Assembly: GCF_036607905.1 (NCBI RefSeq)
Contig: NZ_CP144555.1
Span: 496,001 to 560,000, forward strand
Direction of reading: 5' to 3'
DNA length: 64,000 nucleotides
From: Streptomyces sp. SCSIO 75703
GTDB lineage: Bacteria; Actinomycetota; Actinomycetes; Streptomycetales; Streptomycetaceae
The position numbers were made by a program, and so were the translations under genes. Shown here piece by piece: positions 13,516 to 21,653 of this stretch (positions within the stretch are counted from its first letter, which is position 1; every line of letters begins with the position of its first letter). The notes under the pieces are model-generated. The model did not search any database, was not told the DNA's origin, and worked only from the letters and a program-made list of their open reading frames with translations.

Positions 13516-15477
13516 TCAGGCGGGTTGTGCCTCGGGCACGCCGACCAGGCAGGGCAGGGCCGTGCGGTCGCCCGCGCCGAGCCGGGCGTAGGCGCCGTAC
13601 AGGTGGTTGCCGACGGTGCGGACGGAGAGGGTGAGCCGCTCGGCGATCTGCCGGTTGCTCAGGCCGGCCGCGGCGAGCGTGACGACCTGCCGTTGCCGTG
13701 CGGTGAGTTCGCCGAGGGCGGGTGCGGACAGGGCCGGGGTGCGGGCGCCCTGGCAGCGCCGGGCGAGTGCGGCGGCGCGGGCGCGGGCGGTACGGGCGGC
13801 GAGGGGGGCGCGGTGCGCGCGGGCGGCCTGGGCGTGCGCCTCCGCCGCGAAGAGCAGGAAGCCGCGCCGTTCCAGCTCCCCGGCCACGCGGTCGAGAGCG
13901 GGTCCGTCGGCGCGGGCCAGGGCGTCGGCGTGGTCGGCGAAGACGCCGGTGAGCCGGCCGGTGGCGCGCTCCGGGACGCCGAGGCGGACGGCGTCGTAGG
14001 GGTCCCCGTCGGCCGCCGTACGGGCCGCCCCGTCGAGGTCACCGCGTGCGGCGGCGGCCCAGGCGGTGACGGAGGGGGCGGGGCGGGGCCCGGGGACCGC
14101 GCGGGGGCCGGTGCGCCCGGGCTCCGCGGAAGGGCGGGCCCCGCCGGTCTCGGTGCCGTACGCCCCCTCACCGGCACCCGGCGCACCGTCCGCCGCCGGC
14201 CCCGGCCCCCCGTCACCCGGTGCGGCCGGGCTCCCGGCCGCCGCGCTCACCGCGGGCGGGATCACGCCGGACTGGGCGGTGGCCAGGGCGAGTTCGGCGC
14301 GGCAGGACGGGTCGGCCGGGTCGTGCCGCAGCCCCTCGCGGGCCCAGGACGCCGCCTCGCGCAGCAGGCCGCCCAGCCGGGCGAACCGGGCGCGGACGGC
14401 GGCGTACCCGCCCGGCACCGGCAGCCCCTCCCCCGCGAGCCACTCCCCCACGGGCGCCCGCGGCTCCCGTACGTCGGCCCGCGCGATCCGTCCCAGCAGC
14501 GCGGCCCGCTCCGCCGCCAGGGCCGGCCCGCACCGGTCGGGGGCGCCGGTGAAGCGCCGGGCTCGCAGCCGCCCGGCGCCCTCCCGCAGCACGGCCCCGT
14601 GCAGGGGGTGGGCGAGGTGGGCGGCGCCCCGGTCGTCGACGCGGACCAGCCCGTGGGCCTCCAGGGACTCTGTGGCGAGCGGGCCGAGGGCGTCGGCGTC
14701 GAGCGGGAGGGGTTCGGCGAAGGCGAGCCGTTCGAGGGCCTCCCGCTCCCGGGGCCGGAGGCGGTCGAGGACGGGCGCCACGCGTTCCCGTACGGCGGTG
14801 GTGACCGGCACCGGGCCCCGCCAGGCCCGTTCCCGCGTGCCCGGGACGGGGTCGAGCGGCCCGTGCCGGAGCACGGCGGCGTGCAGGTCGCGCAGCAGCC
14901 GCAGGTCCCCGTGGGCGAGGCGGTGCAGCCGTGCGGCGGTGAGCGGTTCCGGGGCGGCGCCCGTGGCGGCGGTGAGCAGGCCGGCGGTCTCCGGGGCGGG
15001 CAGGGGCTCCAGGTGGAGGCGGGGCAGCAGTTCGCCGGACCAGAGCCGGGACACGGCCGCCGGTACCTCGCCGTCCGTGGTGGCGGCGACGGCGAGGCGG
15101 GTGCGTCCGTGCACGGCGAGCTGGTGGACGAGGGCGGCGGAGGCGTCGTCGAGCAGGTGCGCGTCGTCCACGAACAGCAGCCGGACTCCGGACAGGAGGC
15201 GCACGGCGCGGTGCAGGGTGACGGAGTCGGGAAGCAGGTGGGCGAAGGCGGCGAAGGCGATGCCGCGCGCCCCCGGCGTCCCGGTGACGCGGGCGCAGCC
15301 GGTGCCGCGCAGCGCCTCGGTCAGCAGCCGGGTCTTGCCGCGTCCGGCCGGTCCGGTCACGGCGACGCCGGGCCGCCCGGCCGCCACGGACCGGCGGACC
15401 AGGTCGAGTTCGGCCGTGCGCCCGGTGAACGGCCAGGGCGTGCCGGGGTGCGTCTCGTCTCGCGCGTCAGTCCTCAC
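13516..15477 (-). CDS. LuxR-family regulator with AAA ATPase domain (LAL-like)
   Basis: 653 residues from GTG 15477, or 661 from GTG 15501. I prefer 15477 because the shared motif ends just upstream and the mRNA could then be leaderless. The N-terminal ATPase has Walker A GPAGRGKTRLL at about residues 37-47 and Walker B LLFVDDAHLLDD. The middle is alpha-helical with a Gly/Pro/Ala-rich linker at about 400-460. The C-terminal LuxR helix-turn-helix reads ELTARQRQVVTLAAAGL, then NRQIAERLTLSVRTVGNHL. It is shorter than typical 900-residue LAL regulators. It converges with the CHAT gene with only 4 nt between stops, and is divergent from the metzincin-like gene. It probably controls this locus. Confidence 0.9.
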   Translation of the reverse strand: MRTDARDETHPGTPWPFTGRTAELDLVRRSVAAGRPGVAVTGPAGRGKTRLLTEALRGTGCARVTGTPGARGIAFAAFAHLLPDSVTLHRAVRLLSGVRLLFVDDAHLLDDASAALVHQLAVHGRTRLAVAATTDGEVPAAVSRLWSGELLPRLHLEPLPAPETAGLLTAATGAAPEPLTAARLHRLAHGDLRLLRDLHAAVLRHGPLDPVPGTRERAWRGPVPVTTAVRERVAPVLDRLRPREREALERLAFAEPLPLDADALGPLATESLEAHGLVRVDDRGAAHLAHPLHGAVLREGAGRLRARRFTGAPDRCGPALAAERAALLGRIARADVREPRAPVGEWLAGEGLPVPGGYAAVRARFARLGGLLREAASWAREGLRHDPADPSCRAELALATAQSGVIPPAVSAAAGSPAAPGDGGPGPAADGAPGAGEGAYGTETGGARPSAEPGRTGPRAVPGPRPAPSVTAWAAAARGDLDGAARTAADGDPYDAVRLGVPERATGRLTGVFADHADALARADGPALDRVAGELERRGFLLFAAEAHAQAARAHRAPLAARTARARAAALARRCQGARTPALSAPALGELTARQRQVVTLAAAGLSNRQIAERLTLSVRTVGNHLYGAYARLGAGDRTALPCLVGVPEAQPA

Positions 15478-15479
15478 GG

Positions 15480-15513
15480 CAACAGGAGTCGCCCTGCTCA
15501 CCCCTGATACAGG
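15480..15513. promoter_or_regulatory. Long shared motif, copy B (LuxR/metzincin divergent spacer)
   Basis: CAAC (15480-15483), 2 nt, GAGTCGCC (15486-15493), 10 nt, CTGATACAGG (15504-15513): identical blocks and spacing to 10748-10781, while the 10-nt spacer differs. Rightward it ends 60 nt before the gene at 15574. Leftward, a start point 7-8 nt after CGACTC would fall at GTG 15477. Confidence 0.75.
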
Positions 15514-15573
15514 GCGACTTGAGTAGCCCCCGACTCAGGCGCCCGGCGGGGGCGGCGCGGCAGGCTGGGGCCC

Positions 15574-16653
15574 ATGACCGCACGGTACTGCTCGCTCGCG
15601 CCGCGGCCGGCTCCCGCGTTCGCGCCGGGGATGGCCGCCGAGCGCGCAGCCGCGCTCGCGGGCGGGCAGCGGATGTGGGTCAACGGCACCGTGCTGCACT
15701 ACTGCTTCCTCGGCGCCGACACCGACGCCTCCGTCGTGCCGATGCCGGGGACCGGCCGGCCGCGCCGGGAGCCGTGGCCGGGCGCGCGGGCGCAGCGCGA
15801 CGTGGTCCGCGACTGTTTCGCCGAGTGGCAGGACCTCGGGATCGGCCTCGAACTGCGGGAGGTCGGCGACCGGTCCGAGGCGGAACTGCGGATCGGCTTC
15901 CGGCCGGACGACGGGTCCTGGTCGGCGGTCGGCAGGGACGCGCTGCGGGTGGGGCTGCACGACCGCACGATGAACTTCGGCTGGGACCTGACCGCGCCCG
16001 GGGAGCGCGGCACGGCCCTCCACCAGATCGGGCACGCGCTCGGCATGCTGCACGAGCACCAGAGCCCGTACGCCGGTCTGCTGTGGGACGAGGACGCGGT
16101 CTACGCGGAGCTGGCGGGGCCGCCGAACCACTGGGGCCGGGAGCGGACCTACGACAACATCCTGCGCCGGCTCGACGCGGACGAGGCCAACTCGCCGGTG
16201 TGGGACCCGCTGTCCATCATGGAGTACGCGTTCCCGCCGGGGCTCATACTGGAGCCGGAGCGCTACCGGGCGGGGCTGCGTCCGCCGGGGACGCTGTCGG
16301 CGGCGGACAAGGAGTTCGCGCTGCGCTGGTATCCGCCGCTGCGCCGGCCGGGGCCGCTGGTGCCGTTCCGCTCGGTGCCGCTGGGGCTCGGGCCGGGCCA
16401 GCAGGCCGACTTCCGCCTCGATCCGCCGCAGACGCGTACGTACACGGTGGGGACCTTCGGCGACGGCGACGCGGTGCTGGTGGTCTTCGAGGAGCGGGAC
16501 GGGGAGCCCCGTTACCTCGCCGGGCGGGACGACGGGGGGACGCCCGGCAACGCGGCGCTCGGGGTCCGGCTCGTCAAGGGCCGCCGCTACGTCGTCCGGG
16601 TGCGCCTGTACTCCTCGTGGGGGGCGGGCGAGACGGCGGTCATGTGCTGGTGA
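15574..16653 (+). CDS. Astacin/M12-like metzincin with Gln in place of catalytic Glu
   Basis: 359 residues from ATG 15574. The zinc signature reads H150-Q151-I-G-H154-A-L-G-M-L-H160-E161, matching HExxHxxGxxHE except that the catalytic Glu is Gln (CAG codon 16024-16026). The Met-turn is present as SIMEY at about 214-218. QSPYAGLLWDEDAVY after the motif is like bacterial astacin-like peptidases. A C-terminal beta domain (about 255-359) follows, with YTVGTFGDGDAVLVVFEE. No signal peptide is obvious. All three zinc ligands remain, so it should still bind zinc and perhaps substrate, but normal peptide hydrolysis is doubtful. The motif upstream links it to the CHAT/S8 genes. Confidence 0.85.
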   Translation: MTARYCSLAPRPAPAFAPGMAAERAAALAGGQRMWVNGTVLHYCFLGADTDASVVPMPGTGRPRREPWPGARAQRDVVRDCFAEWQDLGIGLELREVGDRSEAELRIGFRPDDGSWSAVGRDALRVGLHDRTMNFGWDLTAPGERGTALHQIGHALGMLHEHQSPYAGLLWDEDAVYAELAGPPNHWGRERTYDNILRRLDADEANSPVWDPLSIMEYAFPPGLILEPERYRAGLRPPGTLSAADKEFALRWYPPLRRPGPLVPFRSVPLGLGPGQQADFRLDPPQTRTYTVGTFGDGDAVLVVFEERDGEPRYLAGRDDGGTPGNAALGVRLVKGRRYVVRVRLYSSWGAGETAVMCW

Positions 16654-16934
16654 CGGCACCCCCGCCGCACCCGGCCGGAACCGGCGGCACACCGGCGCCG
16701 GAACGGGCCGCGGGCACGTAGCCTCCGGGGGAGGGATACGAGCCTGCGGCCCCGTCGGGCCACTACGGCCCACCGGGCACCTGCACGCGCCGCCACCACG
16801 GTGAGCCGCTCCGGCACCCCGGACGTCCACGAACCGGGACCGTGCTCCGGCCGTACGCTCCACAGCACGGCACCGCGCACGTCCGTGACGGTCCCACGCC
16901 GTCGGACGTCCTCGTCGAAGACCAGGTCACCCAC
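16587..16934 (-). CDS. Small hypothetical protein after HATPase gene
   Basis: 115 residues from GTG 16934; the frame is open upstream and a CTG overlapping the previous stop is also possible. The N-terminal part (VGDLVFDEDVRRRGTVTDVRGAVLW) looks like a small conserved Streptomyces family that follows HATPase genes. The C-terminal half is Arg-rich and overlaps the end of the convergent metzincin gene by 67 bp, so the true protein may be shorter or frameshifted. The function is unknown. Confidence 0.5.
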   Translation of the reverse strand: MGDLVFDEDVRRRGTVTDVRGAVLWSVRPEHGPGSWTSGVPERLTVVAARAGARWAVVARRGRRLVSLPRRLRARGPFRRRCAAGSGRVRRGCRHQHMTAVSPAPHEEYRRTRTT

Positions 16935-16951
16935 CCAGGGCCTGTCCCCGC

Positions 16952-17374
16952 TCAGCCCTCTCCCCCGCTCCGCAGCTCCGCCCAGACCCGCTTGCCCCAC
17001 GGAAACAGCTCGGTGCCCCACTCCTCGGCGAGCAGGTCGACCAGCACGAGCCCGCGTCCCCTCTCGTTCCCGGGTTCAGGCTCCCCGCGCAGTGGGCGTA
17101 CGCGCGAGAAGTCGACGACGCCCAGGCGCACGCGTCCTGCCCCGGGCCGCTCGACGGTGACCCGGAGGGACTCGCGCCGGGCGTGCTCCACCGCATTGGC
17201 CACCAGCTCCGAGACGATCAGCGAACCGTCCTCGGCCAAGGTGTCCAGTCCCCAGACGGCGAGCGCGACCCGCACCGGGCGACGCGCCGCGGCGGCGCTC
17301 TCCGGCCGACGGGGCAGGGTCTCACTGTATCCGGGGTAACCGGTGGGACGCGTCCGCGTGGGGACGTGCGGCAT
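16952..17374 (-). CDS. HATPase (anti-sigma-like serine kinase fold) protein, copy 1
   Basis: 140 residues from ATG 17374. The N-box LIVSELVANAVEHARRES and the G-box GNERGRGLVLVDLLAEEWG mark the GHKL/RsbW-type ATPase fold, and TELFPWGKRVWAEL is the usual Streptomyces ending. Such proteins pair with XRE regulators in WhiJ/AbaA-like modules that affect development and antibiotic production; here an XRE gene lies 124 bp upstream on the same strand. It is a close paralogue of the protein at 47858-48274, including the leader PTGxPGYxETLPR. No kinase target is visible locally. Confidence 0.88.
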   Translation of the reverse strand: MPHVPTRTRPTGYPGYSETLPRRPESAAAARRPVRVALAVWGLDTLAEDGSLIVSELVANAVEHARRESLRVTVERPGAGRVRLGVVDFSRVRPLRGEPEPGNERGRGLVLVDLLAEEWGTELFPWGKRVWAELRSGGEG

Positions 17375-17498
17375 GTCGGTCTGCTCTCTGGATCGGCCGA
17401 GCCCCGGGACCGTGCACGAGGTCGCCGGGGCGTTGTCCGTTCATGAAACCGGTCTGCCCGGAGGACTGACAGGGGCGTCGCGTCCTACTTTCCGCGTG

Positions 17499-18710
17499 CT
17501 AGTCGGTGACCCCCAGGAACTCCGCCAGCGGCCGGAGTCCCGGCGGGTGGCGCGGGAGGGCCCACAGGTCGCGCACGATGGCCACGGCGAGGGTGTGGTG
17601 CCGCATCCAGGCCGGTGCCACCCGGCGCAGGGATTCCAGGGTCTTCACGGCCCCCGCGGCGTCCCCCATGTCCGTATGGGCGCGGGCGACGTCCAGCAGC
17701 AGCCACGTCCGCCAGGACGGCGGGGTGTCCTTGCTCAGCCGCATGCCCTTGGCCAGCGCGAGGGCGTCCCCCGGATGCCCGTACTGCACGGCGAGACGGA
17801 CGCGTTCGATACGGACGGAGGACGGGCTGAAGACGCTGACCATGCGGTCGTCGCCGTCGGGCAGCTTGGAGACCCGGGCGGCCTGCTTCTCGGCCGTCTC
17901 CATCATGGCCGCGGCGCGCTCGTAGTCGCCGCTCCGCGCGGCCGACGTGGCGGCGCTCATCGTCAGCGCTCCCCAGACCTTCAGCCCGTCGGCGGTCCCG
18001 TCCAGGCCCCCTTCCGCCACGTCGGCGGCAGCGCGCACCGCCACGGCCAACGCGTCCTCCAGGCGCCCCTGCCGCTGGTACGTCCACGCCATGGAGTTGA
18101 CGATCATCGGCAGGAGCAGCGGGTCGCCGGAGTGGCCGGCCGCGTCGGCGGCACGTTCCAGGCTCGTCAGGGCGAGGTCGGTCTTGCCCATGCGTACGGC
18201 GACGTGGCCGGCGAGTTGCAGCGCCTTGCCCAGCGCCGCGAAGCCCGCGGCCCGCTCGTCGTCGCCGTCCGCGACGGTGGCGGAGCGGGCGTTGGTGATC
18301 AGTTCGGGCAGCGCCGTCATCACCGTGTCGAAGTCCGCCTCGTGGTACCGCGTCCAGCCCTCGGCGATCCGCTCGCGCAGCCGCTCCGGGGAGAAGCCGC
18401 CGGCCGGCGGTTCCGGTTCCGGGCTCCGCAGGGCGGGCATGATGGCGCGGCGCACGGCCACGAAGCGTGGTCCGTCGCTCTCGCCGGTCGAGGCGACGGC
18501 GGGCGGATCGCCGAGGAGCGTGGTGAGTTCGACGCCCAGTCCGTTCGCCAGCGCGTGCAGAGTCGGCAGGCGTGCCGAGTGTTTGCGTCCCTGTTCGAGC
18601 TGACGGACGACGTCGACGCAGACGTCGGAGCGCTCCGCCAGCTCCTCTTGCGTGAGGGAGGCGAGACGGCGAAGGCGTCGCAGGGTCCGTCCGAGGTCTT
18701 CGTTTGCCAC
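17499..18710 (-). CDS. XRE-family regulator with TPR-like C-terminus
   Basis: 403 residues from ATG 18710. The N-terminal helix-turn-helix at about 5-62 reads LGRTLRRLRRLASLTQEELAE, then VVRQLEQGRKHSARLPTLHAL. The remaining 300 residues are TPR-like helices (AAGFAALGKALQLAGHVAVRMG, MIVNSMAWTYQRQGRLEDALAV). The architecture is that of Streptomyces regulators that sense a small ligand or peptide through the TPR part. It is divergent from the small gene at 18824 and upstream of the HATPase gene, forming a regulator/ATPase pair. Confidence 0.9.
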   Translation of the reverse strand: MANEDLGRTLRRLRRLASLTQEELAERSDVCVDVVRQLEQGRKHSARLPTLHALANGLGVELTTLLGDPPAVASTGESDGPRFVAVRRAIMPALRSPEPEPPAGGFSPERLRERIAEGWTRYHEADFDTVMTALPELITNARSATVADGDDERAAGFAALGKALQLAGHVAVRMGKTDLALTSLERAADAAGHSGDPLLLPMIVNSMAWTYQRQGRLEDALAVAVRAAADVAEGGLDGTADGLKVWGALTMSAATSAARSGDYERAAAMMETAEKQAARVSKLPDGDDRMVSVFSPSSVRIERVRLAVQYGHPGDALALAKGMRLSKDTPPSWRTWLLLDVARAHTDMGDAAGAVKTLESLRRVAPAWMRHHTLAVAIVRDLWALPRHPPGLRPLAEFLGVTD

Positions 18711-18823
18711 GCGGCCACGGTACGCCCGCGCTCGGCGTGCTCCACCGCTCGCCGGGCCGGCGGTGGCCGGGGTGGGAGGCCGGGCGGGCGGATCGGGTGG
18801 TGAGGTGCATAGAATGCGCTGCC

Positions 18824-19183
18824 ATGCCGAAGCCTGACGAGCTGATCGTTGACATCGCCGCCCTCGTGGAGTCCGGGAAGAGCAGCCGGATGTCCTTGAC
18901 CGTGGTCATCGGAGGGGCCGTCATCACCGGTCGCCTCGCCCCCGAGTCCGTATGGCGGCAGAGGGTGTCGGAGGTGCTGGAGAGCTCCGCCGAACTGGGG
19001 GCGTTCTCCGCCGTCTTCGACGCCCCCGTGAAGAGGGAGGGGCCGCCCACGCACCTGCACTTCCACGTCGCCCGCATTCTCCAGGGGGCCGTGGGCATCC
19101 CGGAGACGGGCGGGATGTACCGCGTGGCGATCGAGGACGTGAGCGCCTGGACCATGGGGGACTTCAGCTACTCCGACCACTGA
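18824..19183 (+). CDS. Conserved hypothetical protein (weak GvpU-like pattern)
   Basis: 119 residues from ATG 18824. A TAGAAT hexamer lies at 18810-18815, so the transcript may be nearly leaderless. The segment MSLTVVIGGAVITGRLAPESVW resembles the core of GvpU-like proteins (LTLNVGGLLVSG), and THLHFHVARILQGAVGI follows. The similarity is weak and read by eye. No other gas-vesicle genes are near. It is paired head-to-head with the XRE regulator, which may control it. Confidence 0.7.
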   Translation: MPKPDELIVDIAALVESGKSSRMSLTVVIGGAVITGRLAPESVWRQRVSEVLESSAELGAFSAVFDAPVKREGPPTHLHFHVARILQGAVGIPETGGMYRVAIEDVSAWTMGDFSYSDH

Positions 19184-19202
19184 CCTCGACACCGCCCGCA
19201 CG

Positions 19203-19242
19203 GGTGAGGGCCCGATCGGTCTCCGCCGATCGGGCCCTCACC
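19203..19242. terminator. Strong bidirectional terminator
   Basis: A perfect 17-bp stem (19203-19219 with 19226-19242) around a 6-nt loop, followed by GTTTCG, between convergent genes. Confidence 0.9.
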
Positions 19243-19267
19243 GTTTCGTCCGGGTCCGTGCGGCCCG

Positions 19268-19582
19268 TCAGGGGGCCGGAGGGGTGCCGAGCAGGGCCGA
19301 GGCCCGCTCGTAGGAACCGGCCACCGACTCGGGCTCGGGCTCGGCCGGGGGCAGGGTGCCGCAGGTGAAGCCGAGCTGGGTCATGGCCCGCACGACCTCG
19401 GCGATGCTGAAGTCGCGGCGGTCCTGTCGGGTGACGACCTGCCCGACCTGCTTGGCGGGGAACTGCCGCCGCCCGATGACGATGAACTCGTGGGTGATCG
19501 GCTCGGGCTTGACGCCCTTCATGGATTCGAGCACGCCGCTCTTGGTCAGGTCGAACGGGAAGCGGGCGATGACACAGCGCAT
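19268..19582 (-). CDS. SCO5918-family protein
   Basis: 104 residues from ATG 19582. The sequence MRCVIARFPFDLTKSGVLESMKGV and the segment GRRQFPAKQVGQVVTRQDRRDFS match the small family named after S. coelicolor SCO5918, which sits beside a DEAD-box helicase. The function is unknown; a basic, Arg/Lys-containing core suggests nucleic-acid or ribosome contact, but this is inference. It follows the helicase gene by 198 bp on the same strand and may belong with the cold-shock genes. Confidence 0.85.
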   Translation of the reverse strand: MRCVIARFPFDLTKSGVLESMKGVKPEPITHEFIVIGRRQFPAKQVGQVVTRQDRRDFSIAEVVRAMTQLGFTCGTLPPAEPEPESVAGSYERASALLGTPPAP

Positions 19583-19780
19583 GATGCCTCACAGGGAGAA
19601 GGAAAGACGGGCCGGGCGGGTCGGCGGGATCGGGCGGGCGGGTCCGGGGCACTGCCCTCGCCGTCGGGCGTGGGCGGCGCCTGCGGCGGCGGGCCGGGGA
19701 CCGTGTGCCCGCCGTGCATCCGGACCAGCGTCACCAGATGCCTCCTGCAGATGTGGGTGAGCCTCCTGAGCGAGACGGTC

Positions 19781-21322
19781 CTAGGCCGCCCTGTCGGAGG
19801 ACGGGGAGGACGAGGAAGACCGGGGCGACGGGGAGGACGAGGAGGACCGCTGCCGCGGGGTGCGGCGGGACGCCGCGGCGGGGCGGCGCCGGCCGCGGGC
19901 GGCGGAACCGCGCTTCTCGGGGCGTTCGGCCGCCGGCGCGGTGATGACGACCGGGACGCCGGAGGGGGCCTGGGCACCGGTGATGCGGCGCAGGGCCTCC
20001 TCGCCGGCGCGCACCCGCGTGGTCTGCGGGACGATGCCGGCCGCCGCCATGAGCCGGGTCATGGCGCGGCGCTGGTCTGGGGTGACCAGGGTGACGACGC
20101 TGCCGGAGTCCCCGGCGCGGGCCGTCCGGCCGCCGCGGTGGAGGTAGTCCTTGGGGTCGGTGGGCGGGTCGACGTTGACGACGAGGTCGAGGCTGTCGAC
20201 GTGGATGCCGCGCGCCGCGACGTTCGTCGCCACCAGTACGTCGACGTGCCCGGTCTTGAACTGCGTCAGCGTACGGGTGCGTTGCGGCTGCGACTTGCCC
20301 CCGTGCAGCGCGGCGGCCCGCACCCCGCTCCGCAGGAGGTGCTTCGTGAGGCGGTCGACGGCGTGCTTGGTGTCCAGGAACATGATCACGCGGCCGTCGC
20401 GGGCGGCGATCTCCGTGGTCGCGGCGCGCTTGTCGTCCTCGTCGACCTGGAGGACGTGGTGTTCCATCGTGGTGACCGCGCCGGCCGACGGGTCGACGGA
20501 GTGCACGACGGGGTCGTTCAGGTACCGGCGCACCAGCAGGTCGACGTTGCGGTCGAGCGTGGCGGAGAACAGCAGGCGCTGGCCGTCGGGGCGCACCTGG
20601 TCGAGCAGCGCGGTGACCTGCGGCATGAAGCCCATGTCGGTCATCTGGTCGGCCTCGTCGAGGACGGTGACGCCGACCCGGTCGAGCCGGCAGTCGCCGC
20701 GCTCGATGAGGTCCTTGAGCCGTCCGGGGGTGGCGACGACGACCTCGGCGCCGCCGCGCAGCGCGCTCGCCTGCCGGCCGATGGACATCCCGCCCACGAC
20801 CGTGGCCAGCCGCAGCCGGACGGAGCGGGCGTAGGGGGCGAGCGCGTCGCCGACCTGCTGTGCCAGTTCCCGCGTGGGCACGAGGATCAGGGCGAGCGGC
20901 TGCCGGGGCTCGGCGCGCTGCCCGGCCGTGCGGGCCAGCAGGGCGAGTCCGAAGGCGAGGGTCTTGCCGGAGCCGGTGCGGCCCCGGCCCAGGACGTCGC
21001 GGCCGGCGAGGGAGTTGGGCAGGGTCGCGGCCTGGATGGGGAACGGCGCGGTCACGCCCTGGCGGCCCAGTTCGGCCAGGACCTCCGCGGGCAGGTCGAG
21101 GTCGGCGAAGCTCTCCACGGCGGGCAGCGCGGGGGTGATCGTCTCGGGGAGGGCGAACTCGCCGGGTGCGGCGGCGGGCCGCCGGCCGTGACCACGGGAC
21201 CCGTTCTGTCCGCCGGAGCGCTTCGGCGCCGGCGACGCGCCGAACCGGCCGCCGCCCTTTCCGGAGCCGTTACCGCCGCCACGGGTGCGGGTGAAGCGAT
21301 TGTTCGTACGGGTGCGGTTCAT
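19781..21322 (-). CDS. DEAD-box ATP-dependent RNA helicase
   Basis: 513 residues from ATG 21322. Motifs in order: Q-motif (FPIQAATLP), Walker A GRTGSGKT at about 111-118, PTRELAQQ, TPGRL, DEAD box in VTVLDEADQM, SAT in LLFSATLDRN, then the second RecA domain with ATNVAARGIHV and HRGGRTARAG. Both ends are low complexity: an Arg/Gly-rich N-terminus of about 50 residues, and a C-terminus with RRRPAAASRR and long Ser/Pro runs, probably RNA-binding tails. It unwinds RNA secondary structure, likely at low temperature, as the cold-shock gene lies upstream. The 5' leader of about 225 nt may carry regulation. Confidence 0.95.
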   Translation of the reverse strand: MNRTRTNNRFTRTRGGGNGSGKGGGRFGASPAPKRSGGQNGSRGHGRRPAAAPGEFALPETITPALPAVESFADLDLPAEVLAELGRQGVTAPFPIQAATLPNSLAGRDVLGRGRTGSGKTLAFGLALLARTAGQRAEPRQPLALILVPTRELAQQVGDALAPYARSVRLRLATVVGGMSIGRQASALRGGAEVVVATPGRLKDLIERGDCRLDRVGVTVLDEADQMTDMGFMPQVTALLDQVRPDGQRLLFSATLDRNVDLLVRRYLNDPVVHSVDPSAGAVTTMEHHVLQVDEDDKRAATTEIAARDGRVIMFLDTKHAVDRLTKHLLRSGVRAAALHGGKSQPQRTRTLTQFKTGHVDVLVATNVAARGIHVDSLDLVVNVDPPTDPKDYLHRGGRTARAGDSGSVVTLVTPDQRRAMTRLMAAAGIVPQTTRVRAGEEALRRITGAQAPSGVPVVITAPAAERPEKRGSAARGRRRPAAASRRTPRQRSSSSSPSPRSSSSSPSSDRAA

Positions 21323-21545
21323 ACGGAACCTTCCTCGTTGCGGCGCACATCAAGGAATTCCCGTGGTGAGATCCGGTACCGAGAATTGCGAGAAGGGGCC
21401 GAATGGAATGCGAGAGAAAATGCGATCGCCTGCGGTGCACGCGGGCGCCGGCGCCGGGAAGGGCGGGCGCGAGGGGGAGACGCCCTGCGGGGCGTCGTCC
21501 GCGGCGCGGCCGGGGCGGGGGTCCGCCTCGCGGCGGGGGCGCGGA

Positions 21546-21570
21546 GTGGCCCGGGGGCTCCCCGGGCCAC
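21546..21570 (-). terminator. Hairpin between cold-shock and helicase genes
   Basis: A perfect 11-bp stem (GTGGCCCGGGG / CCCCGGGCCAC) with a 3-nt loop. It is the second of two tandem hairpins after the cold-shock gene. Confidence 0.75.
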
Positions 21571-21584
21571 TGTGAGGCGCACGC

Positions 21585-21621
21585 GGCTGGGGCCCGCACC
21601 CCGGAGGATACGGGCCCAGCC
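21585..21621 (-). terminator. Terminator of cold-shock gene
   Basis: GGCTGGGGCCCG (21585-21596) pairs, with one bulged G, with CGGGCCCAGCC (21611-21621), 33 bp after the cold-shock stop. Confidence 0.7.
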
Positions 21622-21653
21622 ACACGTCTGCGTCGGTGTCGGCGTCAACCGGT

